Positions 53,570 to 64,000 of a stretch of DNA of 64,000 nucleotides are shown here, one piece after another. Below the pieces are notes generated by a model that was not told where the DNA came from, ran no database searches, and saw only the letters and a list, made by a program, of their open reading frames with translations. Position 1 is the first letter of the stretch. Each line of letters starts with the position of its first letter. The position numbers and the translations under genes were made by a program. This DNA comes from Valencia hispanica (Eukaryota; Chordata; Actinopteri; Cyprinodontiformes; Valenciidae), in NCBI GenBank assembly GCA_963556495.2, contig OY747702.1:56734786-56798785 (forward strand), given 5' to 3'.

Positions 53570-56500
53570 AGGGGGTAAGCCATATTGCGTCATTTCCTGT
53601 TGTCACTGTTGTGCTCCGTGGAGCTGTTGTTCAGACTCTCTTGAATTGATCTTATTTTCTCTGTGCTGAGCCCTTTCTAAGTTATTTTAACACACAAGCA
53701 CACTAAAACACACGTTTTGTGGTGGTGTACTTTACGTTTTGGGAACTCCTTGTGTTTCACACAGTTTTTCTTGGGGTGGTAAGGTCTCGCTAGCTCAGTT
53801 AGCTTAGCTTCATTGCGGCCATGGCTACTCTTCTCTCTACTGTCTCTAACTCTTCTCTTCTCTCTTGCTCTCTCTGTCAGATGTTTAGTTACTTCCCTGC
53901 CTCCTTTAGTGATAATGGTAACTGTAATAAATGTAATATTTTGTAGCTCTGGAGGCGAGGGTATCAGAATTAGAAGCACGGCTCCGTGCTGTTGAAAAAC
54001 CAGCAGATGGCTGAAGCCCATTAGCCAGCGCCGAGCCAACAAGGATAGAACCCCCTAGCCGTCCTCCGGTAGAGCCAGCGCAGCCGGGACCTCAGGCCGG
54101 CTGGGTGACGGTACGTAGGAAGCATAGTTCTAGGACCCAGCCCCCGGGCCACCACCAACCGGTCCGCGTTTCTAACAGATTTTCCCTGCTCAGCAACACG
54201 CCCGCTGAGAAGCCGACCCTGGTAATTGGCAGCTCCATAGTCAGAAACGTGGCATTAGAGACACCATTGACCATAGTCAAATGTTTGCCAGGGGCCAGAA
54301 CGGGCGACATCAAATCCAACCTGAAACTGCTGGCTAAAGATAAGCGTAAATACAGTAAGATTGTTATTTACGCTGGCAGTAATGACACCCGGTTACGCCA
54401 ATCGGAGGTCACTAAAATTAGTGTTGCTTCGGTGTGTAAGTTTGCTAAAACAATGTCAGACTCGGTCATCTTTTCTGGTCCTCTGCCTGATCGGACCAGT
54501 GACGACATGTTTAGCCGCATGCTGTCATTCCATCAATGGTTGTCTAGGTGGTGTCCTGCAAACGATGTGGGCTACATTGATAGCTGGCAAACTTTTTGGG
54601 GAAAACCTGGTCTGATCCGGAGAGACGGCATCCATCCCACTTTGGATGGAGCAGCTCTTCTTTCTAGGAATATGGCCGAATTCATTAGTCCTCCAAAACA
54701 CCGACAACCCAGGGTCCAGACCAGGAAGCAGAGTCGTAGTTTAACCCACCTCTCTGCTGCTTCTGTACTGTTACCCACCCATTACCCTATAGAAACAGTG
54801 TCTTGCCCATGGCCAAAATTAAATGGAATAAAAGTTAAGCCAACAAAAGCAAATTATGGAAATCTCATAAAGATAAATATGACTTTGAATGAACAGAAAA
54901 ATAAATCTATTAAATGTGATTTATTAAACATAAGATCTCTCTCCTCAAAGACTTTGTTAGTAAATGACTTGATTGGTGATAATCACATTGATTTGCTTTG
55001 TCTCACAGAAACCTGGTTGCAACAGGAGGATAATGTCAGTATAAATGAGTCAACTACTTCCAGTCATTTACATTTTCACATTTCCAGAAATACTGGGCGA
55101 GGAGGAGGAGTTGCAACCATTTTTCGTTCTGATTTACTAATTATTCCCATACCAATTGATAGCTACAGTTCTTTTGAACATCTAACCCTTAATTTTCCTC
55201 ATCCAAGTGGCAAAACATTAAGACCATTTTTGTTTGTGGTTTTGTATCGTCCACCAGTCCCTTACTCTCAATTCTTGGATCAGATCTCACATTTTTTATC
55301 TGATTTAGTATTAAATACTGATAGGGTCATTATAGTGGGGGACTTCAATATTCATGTGGATACTAAAAGTGATAGCCTAAATGCAGCCTTTAGTGCTATT
55401 TTAGACTCAATTGGCTTTACTCAAAAAGTACAGGGATCGACCCACTCGGGTAAACACACTTTGGACCTTGTACAGACATACAGTATTGAGTGTGAGGAAA
55501 TAACAGTCCACCCACATAACCCGGTCCTGTCTGACCACTTCTTAATAACTTTTGAATTTACTTTAACTGACCATCTTAAATCTGAAAGAAAATTTCATTA
55601 TAGTAGAGCTTTATCAGACAATGCTGTAACAATTTTTAAAGAATCTGTTCCATTCTTACTTTCCTTAGTGTCTCAGAGTAACACAGTGGATGGCAGCAAT
55701 TCTATCTCTAACCCTTCAGAAATTGATGGTCTGGTTCACAGCGTTATGTCATTGCGTTTGGCATTAGATAGTGTAGCCCCCTTAAAAAAGAAAGTGGCTA
55801 ACCTTAGGAGGCTGACTCCTTGGTTTAACGCAGAGTTGCGTACTTTAAAGCAGAATACTAGGAAGTTGGAGAGAAAATGGCGCTCTACACATCTAGAAGA
55901 TTCCTATTTAACCTGGAATAACAGTCTACTGCTGTATAAAAAGACCCTTCGACAAGCTAGAACAGCATATTTTTCATCATTAATAAAGGCGAATAAAAAC
56001 AATCCTAGGTTTGTTTTTAGTACAGTTGCCAAACTTACACAGAGTCATAGCTCTGTTGAGCCAACTATTCCCCCAGCTCTTAGCAGTGATGATTTTATGG
56101 GATTCTTCATAAATAAAATTAATTCTATTAAAAATAAAATGAATGGCATCCTCCCAAACATGATTTCTTCTTCCTCAGTAAATGAGGCAGCATCGGAAAG
56201 AACTGTAGAACCTCATTTGTGCTTAGGCTGTTTTGATTCAGTCGAGCTTTCGGAATTATCAAAAATATTAGCCTCATCTAAACCTTCAACTTGTATGTTG
56301 GACCCAATTCCAACCAAATAATTTAAAGAAGTGTTCCATTTGGTTCCTGGCCCCATTTTGGATATGATGAATCTATCCTTAGTAAACGGATACGTACCAC
56401 AGGAAATTAAAATAGCTGTAATTAAACCTTTACTCAAGAAACCTTCCCTTGATCAAGACGACTTAGTGAATTACAGACCTATATCTAACCTTCCTTTCTT

Positions 56501-58490
56501 ATCCAAAGTCCTTGAGAAAATTGTTGCTAATCAAGTCTGTGAGCATCTAAACAGTAACGAGCTGTTTGAAGAGTTTCAGTCAGGTTTTAGAGCTCATCAT
56601 AGCACTGAAACAGCACTGGTGAAGGTTACTAATGATATTCTCATGGCCTCAGATAATGGACTGGTGTCTGTTCTGGTTTTTTAGATCTCAGTTCTGCTTT
56701 TGACACAGTCGATCATAATATTCTCTTAGAAAAGCTTGAACATCAATCAAAGGATCAAAGGAACAGCACTAGGCTGGTTTAAATCATATTTGTCTGACAG
56801 ATTCCAGTTTGTTCATCTAAATGATCAATCTTCTTTACTCACAAGGGTTACTTGTGGAGTTCCACAGGGTTCTGTACTTGGACCAATTCTTTTCACCATA
56901 TATATGCTCCCAATTGGTAGAATCATTAGACAGCATGGGACAAATTTCCACAGCTATGCCGATGATACAAAACTATATTTATCCATAAATCCTGATGAAC
57001 CCAGTCAGTTAGGTAGATTACAGGCATGTCTGGAAGACATAAAAACATGGATGAATCTAAACTTTTTGCTTTTAAATTCTGACAAGACAGAAGTTGCTGT
57101 CTTTGGACCAGAAGTTCTAACACAGAAACTTATTAGTCAATCACTTCATCTGGATGGCATTAAATTGGCCCCAAGTGATAACGTAAAGAACCTCGGCTTT
57201 ATTTTTGACCAAGACTTCACATTTAAATCCCATATTAAACAGGTTTCTAGGATTTCATTTTTTCACCTCCGGAATTTTGCTAAAATTAGAAACATCCTGT
57301 CCAGGAGTGATGCTGAGAAACTAGTCCATGCATTTGTTACCTCAAGGCTGGACTACTGTAATTCTTTACTATCAGGTAGTCCACAAAATGCCATTAAAAG
57401 CCTTCAGTTGATCCAAAATGCGGCAGCAAGAGTTCTGATGAATATTAAAAAGAGAGATCACATTTCTCCTGTTTTAGCTTCCCTTCATTGGCTCCCTGTT
57501 AAATCCAGAATAGAATTTAAGATCCTTCTTCTTACATACAAAGCCCTTAATAATCAGCTCTATCATACATCAGAGATCTAATTGTTCCTTATGTTCCTAA
57601 CAGAGCACTTCGCTCTCAGACTGCAGGTTTACTTGAAGTTCCTAGGATTTCTAAAAGTAGAATGGGAGGCAGATCTTTTAGTTATCAGGCTCCTCTCCTG
57701 TGGAATCAGCTCCCAGCTTTAGTCCGTGAGGCAGACACTCTGTTTACTTTTAAGGCCAGGCTTAAAACTTTCCTTTTTGATAAAGCTTATAGTTAGAGTG
57801 GCTAAGGTCATCCTGAGCTATCTCTGTAGTTATGCTGCTATAGGCTTAGACTGCTGGAGGACAGACTGACCAATTTTCTTCACTCTGCTACTTCCTTTTC
57901 TCCTACGACTCTCCAGTTGTATTACAGTACATTCTGTTATTTCGACTGTTAACTTTGTGTTCTCTGTGTTTTTCTCTCCATTGAAGATCTACCTGGTCTG
58001 GTGTCCTGCTTGGCTGCAATGCCCTGTTGGACGGGGGGCATCAACTGGGATGATGCTCCCAGTAACTGAACATCCACTGTGTCCTGTTATCAACTTTTTA
58101 CCTTCTGTAACATAGAAAGTTCTCTTATATCAGATCTTCTGTTCCTTCTCTGTCTCTGCTCTGTCTTCTCAAACCCCCAGACGGTCGTGGCAGATGGCCG
58201 CTCCTACTGAGCCTGGTTCTGTTGGAGGTTTCTTCCTGTTAAAGGGGAGTTTTTCCTCTCCACCGTCGCTACATGCTTGCTCAGTATAAGGGATTGCTGA
58301 AGGATTGCTGTGGTTGGAAAGTCTGCCCAACCTCACGCCAATGACTGACGCAATCTGCTGGGATTCCTTAAATAGGAAACTTTTAAACTGATTGTAATGT
58401 TTGTATAAAAGTATTAAAATGACTTCTTGTTAAGTGCCTTGAGATGACATCTGTTGTGAATTGGCGCTATATAAATAAACTGAATTGAAA
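53570..58490 (+). mobile_element. Near-full-length L2-A LINE
   Basis: About 4.9 kb. The left limit is approximate: a leader (53,570-53,819), an ATG at 53,820 with a short frame (MATLLSTVSNSSLLSCSLCQ), a coiled-coil LEARVSELEARLRAVE in another frame, the main coding body 54,105-57,797, then a 3' untranslated part with GTTGGAGGTTTCTTCCTGTT, GGGGAGTTTTTCCTCTCCAC, CTTGAGATGACATCTGTTGT and the terminus CTATATAAATAAACTGAATT. Shorter copies of the same family occur at 15.7/16.8 kb and 28.5 kb. It is the youngest-looking LINE in the window. Confidence 0.88.
54105..57797 (+). pseudogene. L2 polyprotein: SGNH esterase, endonuclease, reverse transcriptase; disrupted
   Basis: The first open stretch (54,105-56,321, 738 codons, counted from a GTG; the frame is open further upstream to a TGA at about 54,012) holds an SGNH/GDSL-type esterase: IGSSIVRNV at 41-49, GSND at 91-94, DGIHPT at 174-179. 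Then an apurinic-type endonuclease: NIRSLS at 275, LTETWL at 300, VGDFNIHVD at 411, LSDH at 475. An in-frame TAA at 56,319 interrupts [16 protein letters not shown] fingers [20 protein letters not shown] follow; a one-base loss in a T-run at about 56,678 and a second break at about 56,735 split the palm ([13 protein letters not shown]). Then GVPQGSVLGPILFTIY and SYADDTKLYLSI (catalytic), and LDYCNSLLSGSPQNAIKSLQ. A third shift near 57,565 precedes the C-terminus, which ends in LKTFLFDKAYS at 57,797. All catalytic motifs are preserved. Confidence 0.88.
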
Positions 58491-58529
58491 ATGAATATTC
58501 AGTCAGTTGCGCAGTGCAGGTGAGATGAA
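58491..58529. other. Short joint between L2 and SINE-like repeat
   Basis: Simple A/T-rich tail of the L2 and flank; no feature. Confidence 0.4.
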
Positions 58530-58775
58530 GTGCACGCTGGTGCTGTTGTTTAGCACTGCTGGCCTTGCTGCTGACTGGGACCTTTCTCTGTGGAGTTTGC
58601 ATGTTCTCTGCAGGTTCTCTTACTGTGCAAAGATGAGATAAATGACCCCTACCCTATCCTCAGGCGGTGTATGTGTGTGTGTGCATGGTTTCGTTCTTTG
58701 TCTCAGGGTCGCCCTGTGATGCACTGTTGACTGATCCATGGTCTACCTCGCCTCTTCCCATTGGCAGCAGGTACG
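58530..58775 (+). mobile_element. SINE-like fish repeat, family S2, second fragment
   Basis: Shows GCTGGTGCTGTTGTTTAGCA, TCTGTGGAGTTTGCATGTTC, a (TG)n part ending TGTGTGTGTGTGCATGGTTT, GTCGCCCTGTGATGCACTG and TCCATGGTCTACCTCGCCTC, in the order of the same fish repeat as 34,306-34,477 (which keeps other segments). The GATGGATG tail is not present. The 113-codon frame across it is not coding. Confidence 0.65.
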
Positions 58776-58954
58776 GTGGCCCTGGAGCATCATACTCTGA
58801 AGAGGGATGGGCCAAAACCTTAGTCTGTAGATTTTTAAGGATGTTAGAGAAAAACCACAAAAGAGGTGATCCTGGACCTTTAAACAAAGGTAGTTCTACA
58901 GAGTACTGGTCCAAATGGGGCAGAATACAAATGCACATGCTCTCCAGATTTATA
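58776..58954. other. No feature seen
   Basis: Short unassigned stretch between two retroelement fragments. Confidence 0.4.
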
Positions 58955-59285
58955 TTTGGCAAGGCAAGGCAATTTTATTTGTATAGCACACTTTCAACAA
59001 CAGGATAATTCAAGGTGCTTTACATGATTTGGTGATTTAAAAACAAAAACAAAACAAACAAACATGGAATATAACATTGGAAATTAAAAGTAAAAGTAGC
59101 AAATTAGCATGAAACACACATTACACATGATGCACAATAAAGCAATAAAGCATTTACTCGAAGGCAATTCTAAACAGATGGGTTTTTAGTCTCAATTTAA
59201 AGCAGTTCAGAGTTTCAGCAGCTCTACACTCGTCAGGAAGTCTGTTCCAGATAAGGGGAGCATAGAAACTGACTATATTATATTT
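58955..59285 (-). mobile_element. L2-B LINE 3' end
   Basis: Left edge GGCAAGGCAAGGCAATTTTA then TTTGTATAGC, CACTTTCAACAACAGG, AATTCAAGGTGCTTTACATG: this is the reverse complement of the L2-B terminus at 16,733-16,797. On the minus strand the right part reads PLIWNRLPDECRAAETLNCF and KLRLKTHLFRIAF, as at 16,470-16,570. Ancient internal loss of the 3' untranslated middle part. Confidence 0.78.
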
Positions 59286-59342
59286 GCAAAAACATTTGAA
59301 TTTCATTTGCGATTTTCCTTCCATTTTATCACTCTGACCATC

Positions 59343-59490
59343 ATGTAACTTTTAGATGCATTACTGCATCAACACACCTGAATCAGAAGCTGTATTCCTC
59401 ACCAGCAGTCATTCAGCTCTTCAGGGGCATGGTAATGACCATGTCATTGGATTCAGGTGTGCTGGAGAGGGGATGCATATAAAAAGTTAC
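59343..59490. mobile_element. Palindromic hAT-like MITE
   Basis: GTAACTTTTAGATGCAT on the left is matched by ATGCATATAAAAAGTTAC on the right, and internally ACACACCTGAATCAGAAGC by CATTGGATTCAGGTGTGCTG. Same general design as the next element and as 39,810-39,996 (the 'CACCTGAATCAAATG' interior is common to fish hAT MITEs). Confidence 0.6.
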
Positions 59491-59650
59491 AACAGACCAA
59501 ATTTTATGGGTGGAATGCGATAAAACGTAAAAAAGTTTAAAACTAATGCATACTTTTACAAGTCTCCAGAGAAACACAAAAGCTCGAACTTCTGCAGGAT
59601 GAATTGTTGCATTTTGTAACATGAATAAGGTTTAGTTTATATGTCTAAAT

Positions 59651-59847
59651 CCAGTCCTCCAGAGCTACTATCTAGCATGTTTACATGCATCCCTGCTCCA
59701 GCACCCCATAATCAGTGGCTGAATTCCCTCATCAGTATTCAGTCATTCAGCTCCGCAGAGGCCTAGTAACGAGACACTCATTTGATTCAGGTTTGTTGGA
59801 GAAGAGATGCATTTAGAACCTGCAGAATGGTAGCTCTGGAGGACTGG
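59651..59847. mobile_element. hAT-like MITE with perfect 18-bp inverted repeat
   Basis: CCAGTCCTCCAGAGCTAC at 59,651-59,668 is exactly inverted at 59,830-59,847. The interior carries ATGCATCCCTGCTCCAGCAC paired with TTGGAGAAGAGATGCAT. No clear 8-bp flanking duplication is visible. Confidence 0.7.
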
Positions 59848-61529
59848 GGATCGTTGTTTTATTTCCAGAATGTGGAATATTTCTCTAAGTGCTGAACAGC
59901 AATAGCACTGCTCAGTTTATGTGTTTCAAATCGTCAAATTCCGGAAGCTATGAAGCTATTTGTTTTGGTTGAGGCATGACATATTTTCATAGAAAAGATT
60001 TAGAAACAATAAGATGAGGAGAAAATTCCAGTGATGGTTTAAAGGTCAAAAATACAACTGAATGAAAAAAGTAGTCAGAATAACAGGAAGGGCAGGTAAA
60101 ACCCTGGCACCTTTATTCAGAGACCAAACTGAGACAAATCAGATAAAACTAAGGCTGGCTGTAAAAAAGTATTCACTCCCTCAAAGGTATCTACTGTTTT
60201 TTATCTTTATTTTCAGACTTTGAAACATTCATATGTGAATCAAAGCTTTAGTGAGCTAAATACTCTTTACAGGCTTGTATACAATCAGACCACTTGACAA
60301 CAACAGAATCAGCCGCAGAAAAGATTAAGGATGGGCCTAATGAGCAGAAAACAAAACCACATTAATACAGAAGCCTCATGTTCCCCCAACTGAATCTGAC
60401 ACGCCGGTCTTCAGTCAATAGCAAGCGATCAATACCTGGACCATGCTGAAACCAACATTTTCAGATGAGGCCAAGCATAAATCATTTACGTCATGGCTGA
60501 GTTATTGACCTTAGAGCAGAAAAACAAAAATACAAAGCACACACGGACAACATGATATATAGGGAGAGATATGTTTGTGTGTATTTGGAGTCATTGTTTC
60601 TATAGCACCGAATGCTTCTCCTTCTCCTTTTCTCACTCTCCCACCACTTACCCACAGAAAAACGAGATCATTTGCATCTCCCTGGGGGACATCCCCGCTG
60701 GACTTTGACTACGTTACATGTGTACAAAAAATTTTCTTCATTGCACATCTAATCACTCAACAGATAAGGCCAGGGTGTTCTCTGAGGGGGAAAAAGGAGA
60801 CGCACAAAAAAAAAAGTTAATGAGGTTTTTCCTGTCCTACACCTCCAGAGGCAGGGGTCCACTTAGCAGCACTGTCATTAGACACAAATTAAATTGGGAC
60901 TGTTGTTTTGCTGCGCTATCACTTTTTTATGCTTTAATTGCATAACAAAACTGCTTTGCGAAAAACAAAGCAAGTGCTGCAGCGTCAGTGCACACGAACA
61001 GAGATCAGTGCTATCTGGTTGCCACAAAACTAGTTTACACACACAAATCCCTGCTGTCTTCTGGTGTCAAATTATTTGTTCCATAATTTGAAAGTGGAAC
61101 AGACGAGGAGTCAGGCACACAGGTGAAGCAATATGTCAGCAAGCACCCTTTAGCAAGCCACAAACTCTGTTCTAATAATAATTTAAATCGCCTCCTCTTT
61201 GCAATCCATCATGGAGATAGTGATCTTTCTCTGTCTCTCCCTGCTGCAATAGACTTGCAGACATCTCACACAAAGTCACCTGCACACAGATTGATGCACG
61301 AGGAAACACATGAATCCTTGGAAATGCAAGTTTAGTCTCAAAACGATGTAGCTTTCATGCTTTGATGACAAGAAATACATTTTAAAGCACAAAAATCCTG
61401 ATGGTTTTATGAATTAAAGAAAATCAAACATCTGCTCACAGATAAATATTGGACTTTGCAAGACAGAATAACCCAAACTGAATACTTGTGAAGAGGGTTT
61501 TTCTAATATTTTTACCCAATGAATATCTG
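59848..61529. other. No gene recognised
   Basis: AAAAAGTATTCACTCCCTCA at 60,166-60,185 recalls Tc1-type repeat borders but no element can be followed. A-run at 60,807-60,815. Frames at 60,575-61,335 have no supporting signals. Confidence 0.4.
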
Positions 61530-62245
61530 AAAAAAGTAGACCATTCACTCTGACACCATAAAACTAAATTCAGTGCAATAAACTGCTTTCAGAGGTCACC
61601 TAATCAGTAAACAGCTGTTCTGGTTCTGGCCACAGAGGTTCTGTAGAGAACATCCAGCATCATGAAGACTTCAGCAGACAGGTCAGGGAGGAGGATCTGG
61701 TCCGGTTTAAAGTAGGGTTAGGTTCTAAACAACGTCCCAAGCTTTTAACGTCTCCCAGAGCTCTGATCAATCCATTATCTGGACATGAAGAGAGGATGGA
61801 CCACCTGCAGACCTACCAAGACATGGATGTCCACCTAGACTGCAAGAAGAGCATTGACGAGAGAAGCAGCCAAGAGGATCATGGTGACTCTGGAGGAGCT
61901 GCAAGGGTGCACAGCTCAGGTGGAAGACAACTCTTAGTTGATTACTCCACAAATCTGACTTTCAGGAAAACTGACAAGAAGAAAGATACTGATGACAGAA
62001 ATTCACTGTTTGCAGTGCACATCAATCTGCACAGAACATCCAGTCCAGAACTAAATCTAAAGGGAATCTTTGTGGTGAGACCTGAACCCTGACGTTTACT
62101 CACATTCTCCATCTAATCTGATGGAGCTTGAGTTTTTTGGCAAAGACGGAAAAATGTCTGTAGCTGTTTAAAGCTAGCGGAGACAACCCCCCAAAAGACC
62201 TGCACTCAAAAATGGTTCTCAGAAGATCTGAATACTTTAGGAACA
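61530..62245 (+). mobile_element. Tc1/mariner element, family A, degraded
   Basis: Shares with the 44.9 kb copy: GGTTCTGTAGAGAACATCCA, CAGACAGGTCAGGGAGGAGG, GGTTTAAAGTAGGGTTAGGT, AGCTCTGATCAATCCATTAT, GAGAGGATGGACCACCTGCA, CCTACCAAGACATGGATGTC and, after a large internal deletion, CTGATGGAGCTTGAGTTTTT. The catalytic DDE segments are lost. Terminal repeats not identified. Confidence 0.77.
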
Positions 62246-64000
62246 CTCTGCATCTGTACAGAATCTGTACACTGAAGACCTGGGAGCAAATTGAGTTGTA
62301 TTGAGATAATCTCATTCAAACAGAAGCTGCGCTGCTTTTCTTCACAAATCATGTCCCTCCAGCTAGACGTAGACTGTGGTAGAAGGAGAGACCTCTTGCA
62401 TATTAATATCGTTTGTGGAAAAGACTTACCGGAATTTTTCCCTGTGAAAAAACAACTGTTATTTTATATAAACGTCAAGCAAGGACACGAAATGAAGCAA
62501 TAATTGACAGAGACAGCCATAAGATAACAGAAGCATAAACTTCTCAGCCTTCTAAGGTTGACTTGTCTTTATTCTTGCAATATAATTTAATCTGCAGACT
62601 TTGGTGAAAGTGTGGAACAAGCTTCAGGAGTTCAATATGCTTACTGTTATTATTGAGTCTGACAGTATAATTTTCTGCCTGCAGAGCTCAGTGAGCTGCA
62701 TGTGACTGATAGGAGCAGAAAGGCCCGAGTTCGGGGAAACACGCCCAGACAGAGCCTCAGATCGACACAAATCTGACTGAAAATATGTCAAAATGAAAAA
62801 TGGGACCATTTCTTTTCATCTGTATGTTTTTATTTTCTTCCTTCTGTTGTGTTGGAGATTAATGCTTCTTTGTCCACATTGTTTTCCCTTTGATATACAG
62901 AAAAGATGAAAGCATCCTTTTTTTTTTCACGCTGCCACCTTGACTGAGTGCTGCTGTGTTTAAAAGCATGTTCATATATTTTCCTTTTGTTTGGTTTGGG
63001 TCTGTTTTGAGGGATTATTTTCAACTCTCGGGAATAAAAAGCATTGCGTGTAATCTGTGAGAGCATTAAGCATCCAAACGCAGACCGCACAGCTCAGCCT
63101 TCCACGCTGGCACAAAATCTTTATAATTGAACCTGAGATATCAGGATGGGTGGTATTGATGCCAGGTGCATACTAAAAATAGTCTTCTCTCATTGGATCC
63201 TCTCCTAGGGATGCCATTTTGTCATGCATTATGCATATATGCAAATACGAGACAAGAAAATGGATTACCTGAAAGGGCACCTGTGGTTTCCAGCTCAGAG
63301 ATATATGCAGTGGGGGAAATGAAGCGAACTGAGCTTTCGTTTAGCCATTACACAGCTGTACAGCAAAATGGAGAAACTCTTTTTGAGACAGTCAGCGTTT
63401 TAAACGTGAGCGATGGCTGATAAATGGGGAGTGAATCATTGGCAGAATGGAAGGTAAATAGGCAGGTAGATGGAGAACACTATCATCTTTTTCTTGGTTG
63501 TTTACAGCATGATTAGCTAATTTCCCTTGAGATCTAAACTGAAACTGCAGCATCAGTCCCCCCTCTTTAGTCACCTGCTAAGAAAAAAGGCAATGCTGAC
63601 TTATGATCATGAATACATTCCTTTAAACTGTAACATTTAAAATAATACGAAGAAGTGGGAAAATATTCATTACTTTTTATTTTGCTCTGCTTTTTTCACA
63701 GCTATCACAATACCAAGTTATTTATGCCCTTCCTGATATGAATATTATATGTCAGGAGCCGAAAAAACTTACATGACATTTTGAACAACGCAAACCCATC
63801 TTGTTTTATGAGTGCCCACTATAAAGGATTTATTTGTTTTACAGTTAAAATCCCATAATTGTATTTATGTTTTTATATTTTTAGATAAAAATAAAACAAA
63901 AATCCCTTTGCACAAAACTGAATAAGCTATTTTTTAATGTATTGTTCATTATTCTGGACCAAGCAACTATAAATGCCCCCAAATTACTTATTCCAATGTT
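62246..64000. other. No gene or repeat recognised to window end
   Basis: AT-rich DNA. TTTTTTCACAG at 63,692-63,702 is acceptor-like but no exon follows convincingly. T-run at 62,918-62,928. Confidence 0.45.

Noticed and set aside
54105..54700. SGNH esterase as a host lipase gene
   Set aside because: It is fused in frame to an endonuclease and followed by L2 RT motifs and the L2 3' end, so it belongs to the LINE.
58667..59008. 113-codon plus-strand frame
   Set aside because: Spans the end of a SINE-like repeat and the start of a minus-strand L2 3' end.

Overview
The window looks like non-coding DNA from a teleost fish nuclear genome, probably a spiny-rayed (percomorph) fish. It is AT-rich, has no operon-like gene packing and no complete host gene, and is filled with fish-type transposons: L2, Rex1 and Rex3/RTE LINEs, Tc1/mariner, hAT, Harbinger-like and TTAA-target DNA transposons, tRNA-derived SINEs and one LTR element. 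The only host-like coding signal I can point to is a possible 68-nt exon at 4,229-4,296 with good splice signals and an unidentified product. The window is therefore either a large intron or intergenic DNA. No protein-level search could be run; family names rest on motifs I recognised by eye.

Layout. 0-15 kb: Tc1-like pieces (1-340, 3.1-3.85 kb, 6.4-7.3 kb), a 726-bp inverted-repeat element (5.67-6.40 kb), a Rex1 3' end (10.6-10.95 kb), a piggyBac transposase fragment (12.6-12.8 kb) abutting half of a TTAA-type element, and a tRNA-derived SINE (14.35-14.54 kb). 15.3-17.4 kb: a Tc1 element split by an L2, itself split by a second L2 type, plus a Rex1 scrap with an 11-bp target duplication. 17.5-26.5 kb: Rex3/RTE 5' and 3' pieces flank a three-level nest (L2, then Rex1 on the opposite strand, then an LTR element) and a Harbinger-like element. 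28.5-41.8 kb: an L2 tail, two inverted copies of a 1-1.4 kb repeat (28.7-30.1 and 40.5-41.8 kb), a third L2 type on the minus strand (31.2-32.3 kb), a 1.7-kb TTAA-flanked element carrying a nested 765-bp long-inverted-repeat insertion and a SINE (34.96-36.66 kb), an 800-bp inverted-repeat element with a THAP-like remnant (38.0-38.8 kb), and a hAT MITE with its 8-bp duplication (39.8-40.0 kb). 42.7-52.6 kb: a Rex1 3' half with a (TTCTA)n tail, a Tc1 element, other LINE 3' ends and microsatellites. 53.6-58.5 kb: a nearly full-length L2 with esterase, endonuclease and reverse-transcriptase domains, broken by one in-frame stop and about three frameshifts in its main frame, with further breaks in the N-terminal leader. 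58.5-64 kb: SINE, L2, hAT and Tc1 remnants, then featureless DNA.

How the parts relate: the LINEs carry (or once carried) the copying enzymes; the SINEs and MITEs are non-autonomous. Nesting order gives a relative timeline: Tc1 and older L2 copies first, then Rex1 and L2-A/B, then the LTR element and the TTAA MITE. No CRISPR array, rRNA, functional tRNA gene or intact host gene was found. The candidates for something not routinely described are the two-size TTAA family with an empty-site comparison, and the long-inverted-repeat element inserted into it with a 9-bp duplication.
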